From the NCBI RefSeq assembly GCF_020283565.1, contig NC_060061.1, positions 31,285,362 through 31,349,361 of the forward strand: 64,000 nt of DNA. The letters are read 5' to 3'. The position numbers and the translations under genes were made by a program. This document shows positions 20,597 through 33,468 of this stretch, piece by piece; position 1 is the stretch's first letter; each line of letters starts with the position of its first letter. The stretch comes from Trifolium pratense. Taxonomy: Eukaryota; Streptophyta; Magnoliopsida; Fabales; Fabaceae. Under the pieces are notes generated by a model. It was not told the origin of the DNA and ran no database searches. It saw only the letters and a list, made by a program, of their open reading frames with translations.

Positions 20597-21660
20597 TTGG
20601 TCCCCCTATTTTTAATATTTTGAAGTTTTAGTCCCCCTATTTTAAAAACCAATTTTTTGGTCCCCCTATTTCAATTTTTTAAAATTTTTGATCCCTCACC
20701 CTACTTTTGAGTCAATTTTGATGATGTGGGCAACTCTCTTGTGACTGGCAAATGCCACATAGACACAACAATTACATGCCATTATTTTTTATTTTAATTT
20801 CAATAAAATATATTACAATATATTTTTATTGATAAAATAATAAATTTAATTATAATATTTGTTAAAAAAAAAATCCTTATACTGTAAGAAGAAAAAAAAA
20901 CCAAAATCTCAAATGAAATCCATCTTTTACGAACTAATAATCTCCTTATTCGCCTGACATATCTTGTGCCCCTAGTTAAATTAATTTCATTCTTCTTGCT
21001 GCAAAAAAAAATATTATTCTCCCTCATTGAGTTTATATCTCTGTTCCAATGTTTTCATACGTTTTTGGTTTTACTCTTTTGACCAAATTAACAAATTAAA
21101 ACTTCTTAATAATTTGTGTTTCCTTTATAAAGATGGATTTTTTATATTTTGCTCCTACATGAGAGAAACATTGTACTTGAATTAAAATTTGTCTGGCTAA
21201 AGAACAATCTCTTTGTTCCTCAATAGGAACATGATAGACACAATTTTTTTTTTACGATAGCTTTTTATATGTGAATGCTTATGGAGGAAAAACTTAATTG
21301 ATGGATGGAGAAGTATGGATTGATTAGGGAGAACATGGAGGGGAGGATATTGGTTTTGGGAAAGATGGATTCAATTTGAAATTCACAGATTCAATTTTGT
21401 TTTATTTTTGAAGCAGGATTCAATTTTTATATGTAACATATAATTTAATTAAATTAATTATTTTATTAATAAAAATATTTTTTAACGTGTTTTATTAAAA
21501 TTAAAATAAAGAATAATTACATGTATAATTGTTGTTTCCATGTGACATCTGCCATGTCATAGGTGACTTGACCACGTCATCAAAATTGACTCAAAAGTAG
21601 GGTGGGGATCAAAAATAATAAAAAATTGAAATAGGGGGACCAAAAGGTTGGTTTTAAAAG
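20597..21660. mobile_element. TIR element with 'ttttggtccccctatttt' ends, right end truncated
   Basis: The left end repeats 'ttttggtccccctatttt' three times, then 'cctacttttgagtcaatttt'. The right end is the mirror ('aaaattgactcaaaagtagg' then 'aaatagggggaccaaaa') but lacks the outermost 60 bp. The conserved 'tgccac'/'gtggca' area inside is typical of this legume repeat family. No transposase is present. Another fragment of the family is at 30490-30770. Confidence 0.7.
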
Positions 21661-21664
21661 TTAT

Positions 21665-21738
21665 ATTTTAAAGTTTCAGTAAAATTATCGTCCACTACAT
21701 TTTACTAAACTTACCCCTAGCTCATCCAAACTTATATA
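21665..21738 (-). repeat. Second copy of the 5462-5555 repeat
   Basis: The minus strand reads 'gtttggatgagctaggggta' and continues 'agtttagtaaaat', matching 5466 onwards. It ends next to 'actagt', a Helitron-like border, but no hairpin is convincing here. Confidence 0.45.
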
Positions 21739-21739
21739 C

Positions 21740-23250
21740 TAGTAAAATCATACACTTGTGATATACAAACATCAATAATATGGAGGACAAAAAAATGAGA
21801 AGGCTTTTCTAAAATAAACCAAAAGTCATGAAGAAAGTAATTTTAATTTTCTTTTTAACAAAAATATTTTTTTAAAAGTTAGAATATGTAGCTTTGTGAG
21901 TTAAATAAAACCGAGAGTCATCCCCTTAATTTTTATAGAGTCCTAAGAAAAGTTAGGAGATAAAACACAGTTCTTTTTTGCCATACATTAAGATATTTGA
22001 ATATATTAAGTAGATAATTAGTGATTTGATGTATGTTTCTGTGTATGGAGAAAATTTGATTGAGAGATGAAAACTACTTTGCTTGCCTATAATTTTTTGG
22101 GCGGGGAATAGTTATTTTTAAACAACAGTGAACATTTCGTACTTATTAGTAACACAACAAAAATCCTTTTTCATAAAAAAATAATATCCCATTCACTTGT
22201 TAATATATTGAATGATCTTTACAGTTCCACAAAACAAGATGGTTAGTGTGAATTTTACTAATTTTATTTTGTTTTATTGTTGTTACTTTGTTTTTGAAGA
22301 AGCATTCTCTTAGTGTGAACTTTAATGGGTTGGAATTAATTTTAATGTGTGAATATTAATATAAGTATGAAATGTCACTGATGTTTAAAGATAACTATTT
22401 TTTGCTCGAAAATTTTCTTCATATGTTAGTAGACCGATATTGAACCTCTGACCTTCTATTTAACAAACTCAAATATATCTTATTACTTTGATCAATGCAT
22501 TGGTGATAAATAATTGTTTTTTATCTCTTAGCTTTTCTTATACAAATATCTTTATCACCAATGAAAATTAAGAGGATGGCTGTTGGGTTTTTTTTTTTTT
22601 TTAAATCTACATATTCTGACTTAAAAAATATATTAAAATTACTTCTTTATGGATTTTGTTTTATTTTAGAAAAGGCTTTTGGTATTTAGCAAAAGTCAAT
22701 TAATGTGTAAACCTCACTTTTTTTAATTAGCTCTTGTATTTATCTCTCACAAAAAATTATAATTTTTTAAAAATAAATAGATTAAACATGAGTTTTTATA
22801 CACTAAAACTCTATTTTAAACAAAAAATTTAACTATTTTTTCTCAAAATAAATATTTGAATATTTTGACAAAATAAATAACACATTTTAACTACTTATTG
22901 TTTATATAACTACTTATTGTTTTCAAAGTCTCTTTTTTCTCATTGTTGGATGAGGTTGATCGAGTTGTGTCGATGCCCTTTATCACAACAAGATCATATA
23001 ACAAGAGAGACATCCCAAAAGAATACATCTAAAATTAGCCATAGTGCGATGACATGTAATATGTATGTATGTTTGGAAGGCTTCATTTGTCACCATCATA
23101 GTACTTCTTTTGGGACAAACAAGAATTGCATACTTTTCATACCAAAGTTAGGCTCCATTCCTAAAGCATGACAGAGAACCTAAATTCCAACAAGATCACG
23201 AGCAACATTAACAATTTATCATACTATCATTTCTGTTCTTGACTTTATAG
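21740..23250. other. AT-rich region without recognised genes
   Basis: Only short low-complexity frames are present. A frame around 22917-23171 has no recognisable domain. Nothing else is supportable. Confidence 0.5.
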
Positions 23251-23359
23251 TGCTATATATTCACTTAGGTTGAATAAAAACAAAATTAAATTGATTTCTA
23301 TAGTTGAACCAGAAAAAATTGTCTATATATTCTAATTGACTTCTAGTTGAACCAGAATT

Positions 23360-23700
23360 TTTTTTCATGATTCAATGGAAATCAATTAATTTTTATAACT
23401 TATAAAAAATTAATTGATTTCCAAAAAAGACTTATATATAAAGCATGCTCTTTAAAGCAATTAACTTTACAAGTCATTTCATGCTTATAAAAAATTAATT
23501 GATTTCATGAAATCAATGAAAATTTGATTTCATGCTCTTTTTTTGGTTACAAGAGCATGCAAATGATTTTTTGGTTAAAAATTGTTCATGATTCAATGGA
23601 AATCAATTGATTTTTTAGTTACAAGAGCATGCAAATTGTTCATGATTCAATGGAAACCAATTAAAAAGCTTGAAATCAATGAAAATTTGTCTTATAACCA
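23360..23700. repeat. Local scrambled repeats
   Basis: 'gattcaatggaaatcaatt' recurs at about 23370, 23590 and (with one change) 23645. 'acaagagcatgcaaat' recurs at about 23550 and 23620. 'ttataaaaaattaattgatttc' also recurs. Direct and inverted copies are interleaved. Confidence 0.65.
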
Positions 23701-24035
23701 AAAAGAGCATAAAATGACTTCCACCCTATAATCCCATCCACCATAATTTAATTTGTGAGCTTTTATTTATGCACTTCAGTTTCGCATATGCACTTAACTT
23801 TTGTTCTTAGCCAATCATGAAGCGGATTGAAGCTCTAGAATCATCATTAGCCTATTGTTTCAATAACCTTTGATGCAAAATAATGGACTCCATCCACACA
23901 TGTCTTTAATTATGTGAAAAACGGTTTGTACTCTTTGGTGGGGAACAGCCGAACTAGTCATTAATGAAAGAGATTATTAGCTTTTGCAAAAGCCAAAAAG
24001 GACAATATATGCATGGAAGACATAATAAAATGATT

Positions 24036-24175
24036 ACATCTATTGAAAGTTCCAAATATTTGATCCCTATAAATATAAGTCATTTGTGTTTTGATCATTC
24101 ACAATACATCTATTGAAAGTTCCAAATATTTGATCCCTATAAATATAAGTCATTTGTGTTTTGATCATTCACAAT
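24036..24175 (+). promoter_or_regulatory. Duplicated 70-bp promoter segment with two TATA boxes
   Basis: A perfect tandem duplication (24036-24105 and 24106-24175) begins 'acatctattgaaagttcc' and contains 'cctataaatata' in each unit. The second TATA lies about 130 bp upstream of the ATG at 24271, at a suitable distance for transcription start in the CT-rich leader. The gene therefore probably has two core promoters. Confidence 0.65.
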
Positions 24176-24270
24176 AACTATTTCTCCTTCTATACCAATA
24201 ATCAAAATCTCTCTTTCTCATCATCTTCTTCCATCTCCCTCGTTCTTTCTTCTTCTTTGCTCAAAACCTA

Positions 24271-24588
24271 ATGGTACTAGGAATGGTATTAGGAGTAAAT
24301 GAACATGTTGAAAATGAACATCAACAACATTTTAATGACAACTTTAATAGTTCTATTAATGTCATCTATATTTGTTTTTATGTTACCGTTAGTCTTATTT
24401 TAATCTTCTTACTCTTGGCATTTTATAAGATAGCCTGTGTACCTCTTTTACAAACTTTGTTTCCTAACCAGCCCCAGAACCGCCGTGATGTTGAATCTCC
24501 TGTGGGAGAACTTGGTCACTCATTACCACTCCCTGCGCCGCTTCCATCTGAAGGAATTTCATGGCCTTCCCATCAGCATACAACATAG
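24271..24588 (+). CDS. Small predicted membrane protein, unknown
   Basis: A 105-residue frame starts at the first ATG after a TATA-containing promoter and a CT-rich 5' leader (24176-24270). Residues 1-30 are polar ('NEHVENEHQQHFNDNFNSS'). About 31-55 form one strongly hydrophobic helix ('VIYICFYVTVSLILIFLLLA'). The C-terminus is Pro-rich ('NQPQNRRDVESP', 'LPLPAPLPSEG'). A single-pass protein with a Pro-rich tail is plausible; no family is recognised. Part of its leader ('tatttctccttctatacc') is shared with the NHL genes at 54455 and 56065. A possible downstream exon (24792-24860) lies beyond an intron-like stretch, but the stop at 24588 precedes the donor. The gene is directly followed by a CACTA end at 25518 and may be linked to that element. 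Confidence 0.5.
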   Translation: MVLGMVLGVNEHVENEHQQHFNDNFNSSINVIYICFYVTVSLILIFLLLAFYKIACVPLLQTLFPNQPQNRRDVESPVGELGHSLPLPAPLPSEGISWPSHQHTT

Positions 24589-24791
24589 GCGAGTCTAGTT
24601 GTCTTCTTTTTGCATGTAAGTGGCTAGGGAGCTTTTTATAGTGTTCTTTTGGTGTTGTGGCCTGTTGTTTATAATCCTAGAAAAAATGGCAGATACAAAA
24701 TTGAATATCATTTTGGTTTGTTGTAACTATGTTTGTTTGTGGAAGCTTTGTCAAATATTTTAACTAATTAAATTGTTATTTTTATTTTCAG

Positions 24792-24860
24792 CCTGACTTT
24801 GCAAGTGAGTCTGATTCACCGTTTAATGCAAGAGGATCAAGTGGTGGAAGCAATATCTGA
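24792..24860 (+). other. Exon-like fragment ending in stop, near CACTA end
   Basis: After 'ttattttcag' an open stretch reads 'PDFASESDSPFNARGSSGGS' 'NI' and stops at 24858-24860. A donor-like 'catgtaagtgg' lies at 24614. It could be the last exon of the CACTA-borne gene or of an alternative transcript of the 24271 gene. No function is assigned. Confidence 0.35.
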
Positions 24861-25179
24861 TGCAATATTATAGTTTTATCAAACAACATTTTGTTGGGTT
24901 ATTTTAACATGTGTTTTAGATTTCGAAGGGTGGTCAATGAGTGATATTAATTCTATATTTTGTGAGGATGAATTTTATGCTATTATGAATTGTTAAGTTA
25001 CATTTGATATTAGACAATATTTATATATCTATGTTGTTTTGAACCAAGTTTATGTCATTATGGTTATATATTTATTTTGAATATGAGTGAAATGAAATAA
25101 CTTATTATATGTTTACAATATATATATATATTAAAAACTAAAAATAAACGTTCATGAAAGTATAAAAAATTAAATATAA

Positions 25180-25518
25180 AAACAAAATCAAGTATTGGTT
25201 TTACGGAGGTTAAAAACTCCCAGAAAATAAATATTTTAAACTCATCCAACATAGATTTTCTGGAGGTTAAGAACTCCCAGAAATTAAAGAAACTAAACTG
25301 TGGGGGTTAAAACCCCCTCAACATAACCTCCGCAGATTGAACGTGATACCAGCGGTTTCCGCAAACTGCCGCAAGTAAGTAAATAACCGTCGTAACTATG
25401 CTATGGCAACCTATTACGCGACAGTTTGAAAAAATCCCAGAAAACACATTGCGGAGGTTTGAAACCCTGACTAAATAGGTGCAAAACCGCCGCAAAAAGG
25501 CGCTTTTTTTTTGTAGTG
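25180..25518 (-). mobile_element. CACTA right terminus with subterminal repeats
   Basis: Read on the minus strand from 25518 it begins 'CACTACAAAAAAAAAGCGCC' and carries repeated 'tttctgggagttttta', 'aacctccgc' and 'gcggaggtt' motifs. This is a CACTA end of a family different from the others in the window. The left terminus was not found, so the extent is unknown. Confidence 0.65.
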
Positions 25519-28500
25519 AACCCTACCATTAGGTTATTTAACATGATTTCGGATTGTAGGTTAAGAATTTTTGCAACTTTGGATTGCAATTTCCAAACCC
25601 TTTATAACGGGGGACCTGAGAGTAATATAGGGGCCCTAAAAAGCACTTTTCTTTGTGCCTTTCATTAATAAAATTATTTGCAGTTCAAAAAAAAAAAATA
25701 CAACATTGCATAGTTCTACTTCCAATGTCCAGCGTCCAGCCTAATAATATCAATCATGTATGAATGAGAGAAATAAACATGACAATGTTGTGCAATCTAC
25801 ATATTGAAATCAAGGAGTTTGGTGAATATTAATTTATGTGTAACATTCATCAAATTTTATCTAGATGAGCTTTCTTTATAGCTCATAGAATCAAGGAGTT
25901 TAGTTTTCTCAATGGATGATCAACTGAAGTGATGTCATGTGATCTTTCTAGTATGTATGTGAGTTTTTTTCTCCTAGTATTTCATCATCTTGTTTTCATT
26001 TTCATAATTTCTTCAAAATAAAAAACAAGCTTCTTCTTTGCTTTTTTTTGTAGAAAGAGTTAACATTCCAATATAAAAAGTCAACACTGACCAATAATCA
26101 ACCGACTAAATACATATATAGAATATAGATATACGTAGAGCTCGAAAGGATTAGCCCAAATTCTAAATAAATGCATTTTCATAAGGCTCATGATCTTTTT
26201 TAAAATGGACTTTATGAAAAAATATTAATTAGGCCTATCAAAATATAGTGCCTTCTAATAAATTATTGCTTTTTAAAAACTATATAAGATTCTCACATTG
26301 TACGTAGCAGGGAAAGATAGGGTGATGCTATCAGTTGCACTAGTTGAGATTTGGTGAAAAGGATTGAGTTTGATGGTATTACATGTAGATCTTTTTACAC
26401 AAGGGTTTACATGTTTATTCCTCAATTTTCCTCAATTTCCCTTCGTTTAGTCCTATAAAAGTATTACATGTAGATCTTTTTACACAAGGGTTTACATGTT
26501 GATAGATATTACTAAATGGTGACAATTTAAAAAGTACTATAAGTAAGTAACCGAAGGTAATTATTTGCTTGTTTGGTTCTTCGGCATAAATGAGTAATTT
26601 CAATTTCACAAATGTAGTGATTACATCGTAAATTCTAATATGAATCACTTCTTCAAGTGATTAATGGTGGACCAGTTATGAATAACACTATAACGGATCA
26701 AAATTTCACAAAAGCCACCGTTGGATTGAAAGTTAGTATCATATAAATCATCTGTAACTTTTTTTTTAGAGAAATTGACATTTTATTGAGACACATCAAT
26801 ATTGACTTATGGATTATATAGATAACTCGACATTTTATTGAGACACATCAATATTGACATTTATGTATTTTAAAATAAAAACAATGAAAACCATGACATT
26901 AACGAGTTCAAATAAACTAGACTATAAAATTAAAATACAAGCAATTAAATAAAAAAATTAGGGTTAGTACCTCTTTATCCCCTATAAAAAAATTTTTGCT
27001 TTTACCTCCTGCAATTCAAAGATTTTTTGTTTTTAGACTTTCACTGTACATGTAAGCATCTGATTGGACATTTAGATGACATGGCTTGTCTACATCTCAA
27101 ATTATTTTTTTTAAAATTTTTTTTAAGCTAGTTGGATATTGCCTTTTTTATTAAAACAAAAATATATTAAATTTCCTTAAAAAAAACTAAAATATAAAAC
27201 CCATACAACTTTCTCTTTCATCTAACAACATTCCCCCTTAAGTAAAAACCCAAAAAATGAAGATTTATTCTTCATCTAACAACAAAAAACATTAAAACTA
27301 CAACCACCCGGAGCAAAGATAGTTGCAGCAAGAGGAACAATTGAATCATTCCTTTGAGGCAAATCCAAAACACCGGATGAAACATTTCTCTCCAAAATCC
27401 GAACAGATTTGCAAAACTAAAAATCATAAAACACATACATTAATCAAACCCTAAAACACCAAAAACAACATAAATAACATATTCTGTTGAAGATCTGTTG
27501 AGTTTATTAGGTAAATTAATATTGTCTTCCAAGAGAATTCCAAGCGATAGAAGTTTTGTTGAAGTGTACGGGGTTTGTCTTTAATGCATCTGATTTTTTA
27601 GTGCTATATTTAGGTCTTAAAAAAATGTAAACACAGAAAATTGTTACTAAAAGAACAACTAAACAAATGCTGGAATAATGGTTGATTCCTTTCTAATCTC
27701 AAATGTAAAATAATAAAATACATTATTAATTTCATTTAACTAGAACTAGAAGATTCAATACAAAAAATCTTTGCCACCCATGATTTGGCACCTACATATC
27801 TAGTTCATGAGCAGCAACATTTTTGCTCCTTCTAAAAAAACAACATAAATCTCTTAAACGTTGTTTAGACAACATTACAAAGGCAATTGATTAAAATAAC
27901 TGCCACCATGTTTCAAAAAAAAAAAAAAACTTCCACCAGAATGGAACATTGTAACAATAGATCCGACATATGCCAAAGTATTGTCCTGATAGTGGCAAAA
28001 AGAAGTGAAAAGAAGTGCATATTCAAAGTGAAAAGAAGTTGGCAAAAAGTGAGAAATTTTGCTTTGCAAACTGAAAAAGCTTGGGGGTTCAAAATAGGAA
28101 AAAGTAGATATGTGGGAAATCAATTCAATGCAGCCATAAATGCAACCATTCATGCTTACTGTGTCAAAAAAAAAAATTATACTTGTTACTTTGTTATTAT
28201 TAATCGAGAATTCAATCAGCCACCGAATACAAATTAATCTGCAAAGCAATAAGAATCTGTAAGCAAAACAACACTTTTGCTGGAAAATACCATCATTACA
28301 CATAAGAACTAACAAATTCTTGGCACTTTTTTGAATCGAAATACATATAGTACATTTTCTTATAATAACAATGATAAATTAATATAACCATCGGTTTAAT
28401 AGATTTTTACATAAGGAAGAATAAATTGTATATAAGCTTTAGCAATTATAATTGACAATATTTGAAACTTGAACAATGTTCACTCAATGACTTGTTATTT

Positions 28501-30489
28501 ATTCCCCTAAAATAAATAAAGTAGTACTATTTATTCCCCTTAAAAGGTCTTGGGTTCAGGTTCCTTAAAGGAGAAAAATACTCACATTAACAACTAATTA
28601 TTGACTTTGACTATTTTAAAATAAATCGAGTTAAAATGTCTTAACTAATAATATCAACATTGTCAGTTGAGTTAGTATTTACGGTTATTTAATGGTTTTT
28701 TGTTTAATTTGTAGTGTTACACTAAGTATACGAAAGCTCACATGAACTAAAAGTAGGTTGGGGTACCGGTTGAATTCAATTTGTACATACTTATGTTTTG
28801 TTTGGTTTCTTTCTCTCCATTTAAATTTCGCTTAAAATGCTCAAACAAAGTTTTATTTAGGTGTAGAACTCCACAAATCACATCACATTACCCATTAAAC
28901 CAATATAAGAATCCCAAACCTCAAAGCAAACAAAAAATGTAAGTAACAAAAAGAAGAAAAATAAAATATATAAAAGTAAAAGTTTAATTTAACCTTAGGT
29001 ACAACACATTACATAAGTAATCAACTTTAACCACTCCAATCAGCTTATTTCCACAATCATATATTCTCTTTTTCTTTCATCAACTTGTTCACTTCCTTAC
29101 GTAAATTCTCATTATAGCAACACTCTCCCAAACAACACTCGACAAAGAAAAGCAAAAACTTTCTCACTTTCTTATATTTTCATCTTGTGCGTCTAAATTG
29201 GTATGGAGTTGATAAATGGATTTTATGGACTTGCACACCTTTCATGAGTGGATGACAAGCAATGATAAAATTATAATAATGGCTTAAGTTAGGCACATTA
29301 TTATCATACATATTCTCCAAGATTTGTCCTATTATCGGTGCTTAGTACAATTTAGGTGAAAAAGGTTAGTGTGGTTAATGTCTGAGAGGAATTTCCAAAT
29401 TATAGTTAAATTATAATAATGACTTAAGTTAGGCATTTAACAGAAGACACATCATCCTAAAAACTTAACTGCAATCCGCGGGCCACTGAGTCATTTGCTT
29501 TCTCTTGTATTGTTATCATCTGAACAAATATATAAAAATTACTTTGATTTGATGGGCGATAAAAAAATATTGAGGCCCCAATATTTTGGAGGTCCTGGAC
29601 TCGAGCCCTGCTAGCCCAGGACCTCACACACCTTTTATGAGTGGATGAATGAGTAGATTTTGGGTAACTTTAAATTTACTATCTTTGCTTATTTTGTGGA
29701 TACAAAGATAAAAAGAATATGTAGATTGGATTTCAAGAAAAGAAGATGAAAATTTGTTTCTTCCTTTGTGGAATATGCAGATTTTAATTACATGTCAATT
29801 CCACAACTTTAAGAATCATAAATACATGGTATACTTTAATCAAACTTTTGGTAACCATGAATCTACTTATGCATTTTTTTCCCTCTCAGATATATGAGAT
29901 AATTGGCCATGCATGATTCAGATGAATATAATAGGGAATAGGAAGTTGAAAGCTAAAAACTTAATATCATACATATTCTGAAGCTGCTAGTTAAAGAACT
30001 TTGTAACACTACAAGATTTGTCCTATTCTAATCACAACACCGAATTTTGATCCTACGAAAAATGGCATCATGGTGTAGCTATTTATTTGGTTTAAAGTTT
30101 TTCATGAATTGTGAGAAATCTAAAACGGTGTAGAGAAAGCTTCACAAGGACAACAAATGCTTTCTTTGTATCTTTGTATTGTTTATGAAAAGTGTGCCCA
30201 GAAAGTGTAAAAAAACGTCCCCCAAAACAATAGGTAATGCTCGCATAGAAGATTCCCAAAAAACGTCCCCTCTTTTAGGCAACAGTTTTCACAGTTCTGG
30301 CAACACTTTTCAATTGTTCCTAGAGACGATAAATGTTGTAGTGTCTTATCAAATTATTATAATTATCATGGTTTTCAATGACTATCATAGGTTTCTAAAA
30401 AACTAGATTTGTTTCATGTTTTGAGAATTAGAGCAAATGTATTTTAGGGATTTAGGATTAAAACACATTACATAATACTAGTATACTTT
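25519..30489. other. Gene-poor AT-rich region
   Basis: No convincing gene. Small direct repeats include 'acatgtagatctttttacac' at 26383 and 26466, and 'gacattttattgagacacat' at 26780 and 26829. A block at 28035-28110 ('gttcaaaataggaaaaagta') is repeated at 53748-53790. Short frames near 27875-28315 on both strands contain no recognised domain. Confidence 0.5.
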
Positions 30490-30775
30490 TTAATATGTTT
30501 TAATTAATTATTTTTATTAATAAAAATATTTTGTAATATATTTTATTGAAATTAAAATAAAGAATAATTACATTGGAAATTTTGTGTCCACGTGGCATCC
30601 ACCACATCACAAGTGAATTGGGCACATCACCAAAATTGAACTAAAGTGGGGATGGGGGACCAAAATTGCAAAAAAAACGAAAATAGGAGGGGCAAAAAGT
30701 GGAATTTTAAAATAAGAGGACCAAAACATAAAAAAACTAAAAATAGCATGACTAAAACTACATTATTTAAACCTA
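30490..30775. mobile_element. Truncated copy of the 20597 TIR family
   Basis: It matches the right half of 20597-21660 ('aaattaaaataaagaataat', 'cacgtggcatcc', 'gggaccaaaattg') but lacks the left half. Confidence 0.6.
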
Positions 30776-31241
30776 AATTAAATTAAGTTTACCGACCATA
30801 ATATACATGAATGTCCCTACAAATTAAATTAAATTCGCCGACCGAAATATACATGCGATGTTTTCTATTAGTAGAAGTAATTTTATGAAACTTACAGACC
30901 AAATGGAGTTTAACAAAAAAAATCTAACTTATGTTATAATACAATCCTAAATGAGACTAAAGTTCTATCAAACTTGACCACACATTATAATAAGTATATC
31001 GGAGAAAAATAATTCAAAATTTGATTTTCAAATCGAGATTTTTACTACTTTTATCTTTTGAAATTTCAAAAATTTATATTTAATTCTTCTCATTTTAAAC
31101 AATTCTAAAGTTTTATGCAAAAACTTTGTTATACTATTTTAAACATGCTTTGAAAAATATGAATGGATTGATCTAAGATGGAAAAATCTTTTTATTAGTC
31201 CAACTTGGTAAAACAAACCAACTGAAATATAAAATCAAAAA

Positions 31242-32696
31242 GGGTAAATAGGGTTTTACCCCCCCTGCAAAATAGGCGAATTTTGCTTTACCCCTGCAAA
31301 ATATTTTTTTGTGATTGCCCCCCTGCAATATGAAGATTCCATCATTTACCCCCCGGATCGACAACATGGATGTTGACTGGACAAAAATGATTATGTGGCA
31401 TGCTTATGTGGCTTTTCATTCATTTTTTATTAAAAAAAATCGTGCCGCATAGATAAATAATTCCACATCACATTATCCTTTTGTCATTTCTATAAAAATA
31501 CTTTAAGAACTTAATTGAACAAAAAAAAAAAACTAAAAGTAACAGCAGAAATTGCTGTTCTTCGGTTCAGTCTTTACAACCGTAACTCACTCATATTTAG
31601 GCATTCATTCATCACCACAACACACAAAGAATAAATTTTTATTTGTTTATTTAATTGCTTATGATCACTTTAATTTAATTGCCAATTTCAATCTGTATGG
31701 ATTTCTAATTTATTTAATTGTTTAAATATTTGGAACCATAAGCCTCGTGTGAGGGAGGGAAGAATCTGCTTGATGAATAAGTATCAGTGAACCAAAGCCA
31801 ACAAATTGATATTAATTAATATTTGTCTTCATCCCATAGCTCATGATTACCATCACTCAAGAACAACACCGTCGCTCAAGAACAACAAGCAAAAAACCAG
31901 CAACAATAACAGTCCAAAAATCCAGCAACAACAACCACAACACAACAAACCAAAAATCAGTTAATCCAAAAAGAACTTTTTATTTTTAACTAAAATCCCA
32001 ATCTGGAGTTAAGAATTGTTAGATACTCCAAATCTGGTGTGGATGAAGAAGATAAGAAATTGGGAAATTAGGGTTAAAGTTGGGAATTTTATATAACTTT
32101 CTGTTTTTTCTTTCTTTCTAATTTTATCTAAGTTGGGAATTTTATATAATTGAAGAACCCGTAGTAGAAAATAGAGGATATTGCTCGCGTTTCTAATTGT
32201 GTTTTCTGGTTGATCGGGTTTTGTGCTTAAAATTTTATATCGCGTTTTCTGGGTTTTTGTTGGAAAATGAAATATGATATTTTTAGATTTATGACTTTTG
32301 AAGATGAAGAGGAGGAATTGGAAAAGATAAAGAAATTTAGGTGTAATTGCTCTTTGGAATTTTTTTTCTGGTTTGGATTTGTTGAAAAGGAGGTGTTGTA
32401 TCTGAGAAGATGAAGAACACTTTTTTTTTTTTTTTTCTTTCTTAGTTTTTTTTTTTGTTTTGTTTAAATTACATAGCTTATTATGTGGCAACATGCCATT
32501 AATTAAATAAATAAAAAATAAAAATAAAAGCCACATAGGCATGCCACATCATCAATTTTGTACAATCAGCATCCATGTTGTCGACCAGGGGGTAAATGAT
32601 GCAATCTTCATATTGCAGGGGGGCAATCACAAAAAAATATTTTGCAGGGTAAAACAAAATTCGCCTATTTTGCAGGGGGTAAAACCCTATTTACCC
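31242..32696. mobile_element. Mutator-like non-autonomous element
   Basis: Long imperfect TIRs of about 190 bp ('gggtaaatagggttttaccc' at the left, mirrored at 32677-32696) contain 'cctgcaaaata' motifs. The element is flanked by an exact 9-bp duplication 'aatcaaaaa' (31233-31241, 32697-32705), the Mutator signature. The interior holds CT- and A-rich sequence, with no transposase and no recognised captured gene. Confidence 0.85.
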
Positions 32697-32921
32697 AATC
32701 AAAAATCAACTGAAATTTGCTAAAAAAATTTATAGAGACTAAAAGCAAAATTTGAAATAATTTTAAGCATGAAAAACTTATTTAACCCTAAAAAAAATAT
32801 TGAGGGCGTACAAATAAACGACAGGGTGTGTTTAGTAATTCCCTTGTTAGCATGCCAAATACTTACCTTAGCCCATAAGAAAAGTATCCAGAAAACCAAA
32901 AACAATATTATGTTTAATTGA

Positions 32922-33395
32922 TATACACTGACGGTGTAATTTTACATAATTGTTCGATAAACGACCGTTATTTTTCCATGTCATATCAAAAAGTGGGGTG
33001 AAGTCGGGTGATATGACGAATAACATGGTTGGTATTGGTTTACGGCGTAAAAGTATTTTAAAGGCTTAATTAGTAAAATAGTCTCTTAAAGACATTTTTG
33101 GTTTCACATTGGTCCCTTAAAGAAAAAAAAGTCCGAATAGGTTTCTTAAAGAAAAAAAGTTCGAATGGGTCCTTAAAGACATCTCCGTTAGTCAGTTTGG
33201 TCCTATCCGTCCATTTTTTTCGAGGACCAAACTGATTAATGAAGATGTTTTTAAGGGACCAAACTGATTAACGAATAAGTCAAGGACTATTCGACTTTTT
33301 TTCTTTAAGAAACCTATTTAATTTTTTTTTTTTCCCTTTAAGGATCGATGTAAAACAAAAAAAAAATGTATATTTTAAATTAAATCCAATTCAAT
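32922..33395. mobile_element. Copy A-specific insertion with MITE-like inverted repeats
   Basis: Absent from copy B, where 'tttaattga' joins directly to 'ctgacggttcaatcattaag'. It contains paired arms 'ttggtcccttaaagaaaaa' and 'tttttctttaagaaacc', and 'ggtccttaaagacatctccg' against 'gaagatgtttttaagggacc', giving a foldback. The exact termini and target duplication are unclear. Confidence 0.6.
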
Positions 33396-33468
33396 TCAAT
33401 CATTAAGAACAAACAGAGGACACCAAACAAACGATAATCACAAAGAAACCAACGATTTTGCCTGAGAA

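Larger units (their letters stand above)
19560..20605 (+). repeat. Third, partial copy of the inverted-repeat arm sequence
   Basis: 19560-19705 and 20525-20605 together match right-arm 15545-15740 and its continuation after the hAT element (from 16716), including 'ggatcatatgagg'-type flanks. It lacks the arm's hAT element (single 'atatgagg' at 20555-20562) and lacks the SINE. It has its own insertion at 19706-20524. Confidence 0.75.

Noticed and set aside
27875..28315. Long overlapping frames on both strands
   Set aside because: Both contain low-complexity tracts and no recognisable domain. The segment shares a block with 53730-53790, pointing to a repeat.
32009..32542. 177-codon Lys-rich minus-strand frame
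   Set aside because: Low-complexity AT/A-rich interior of the Mutator-like element; no domain.
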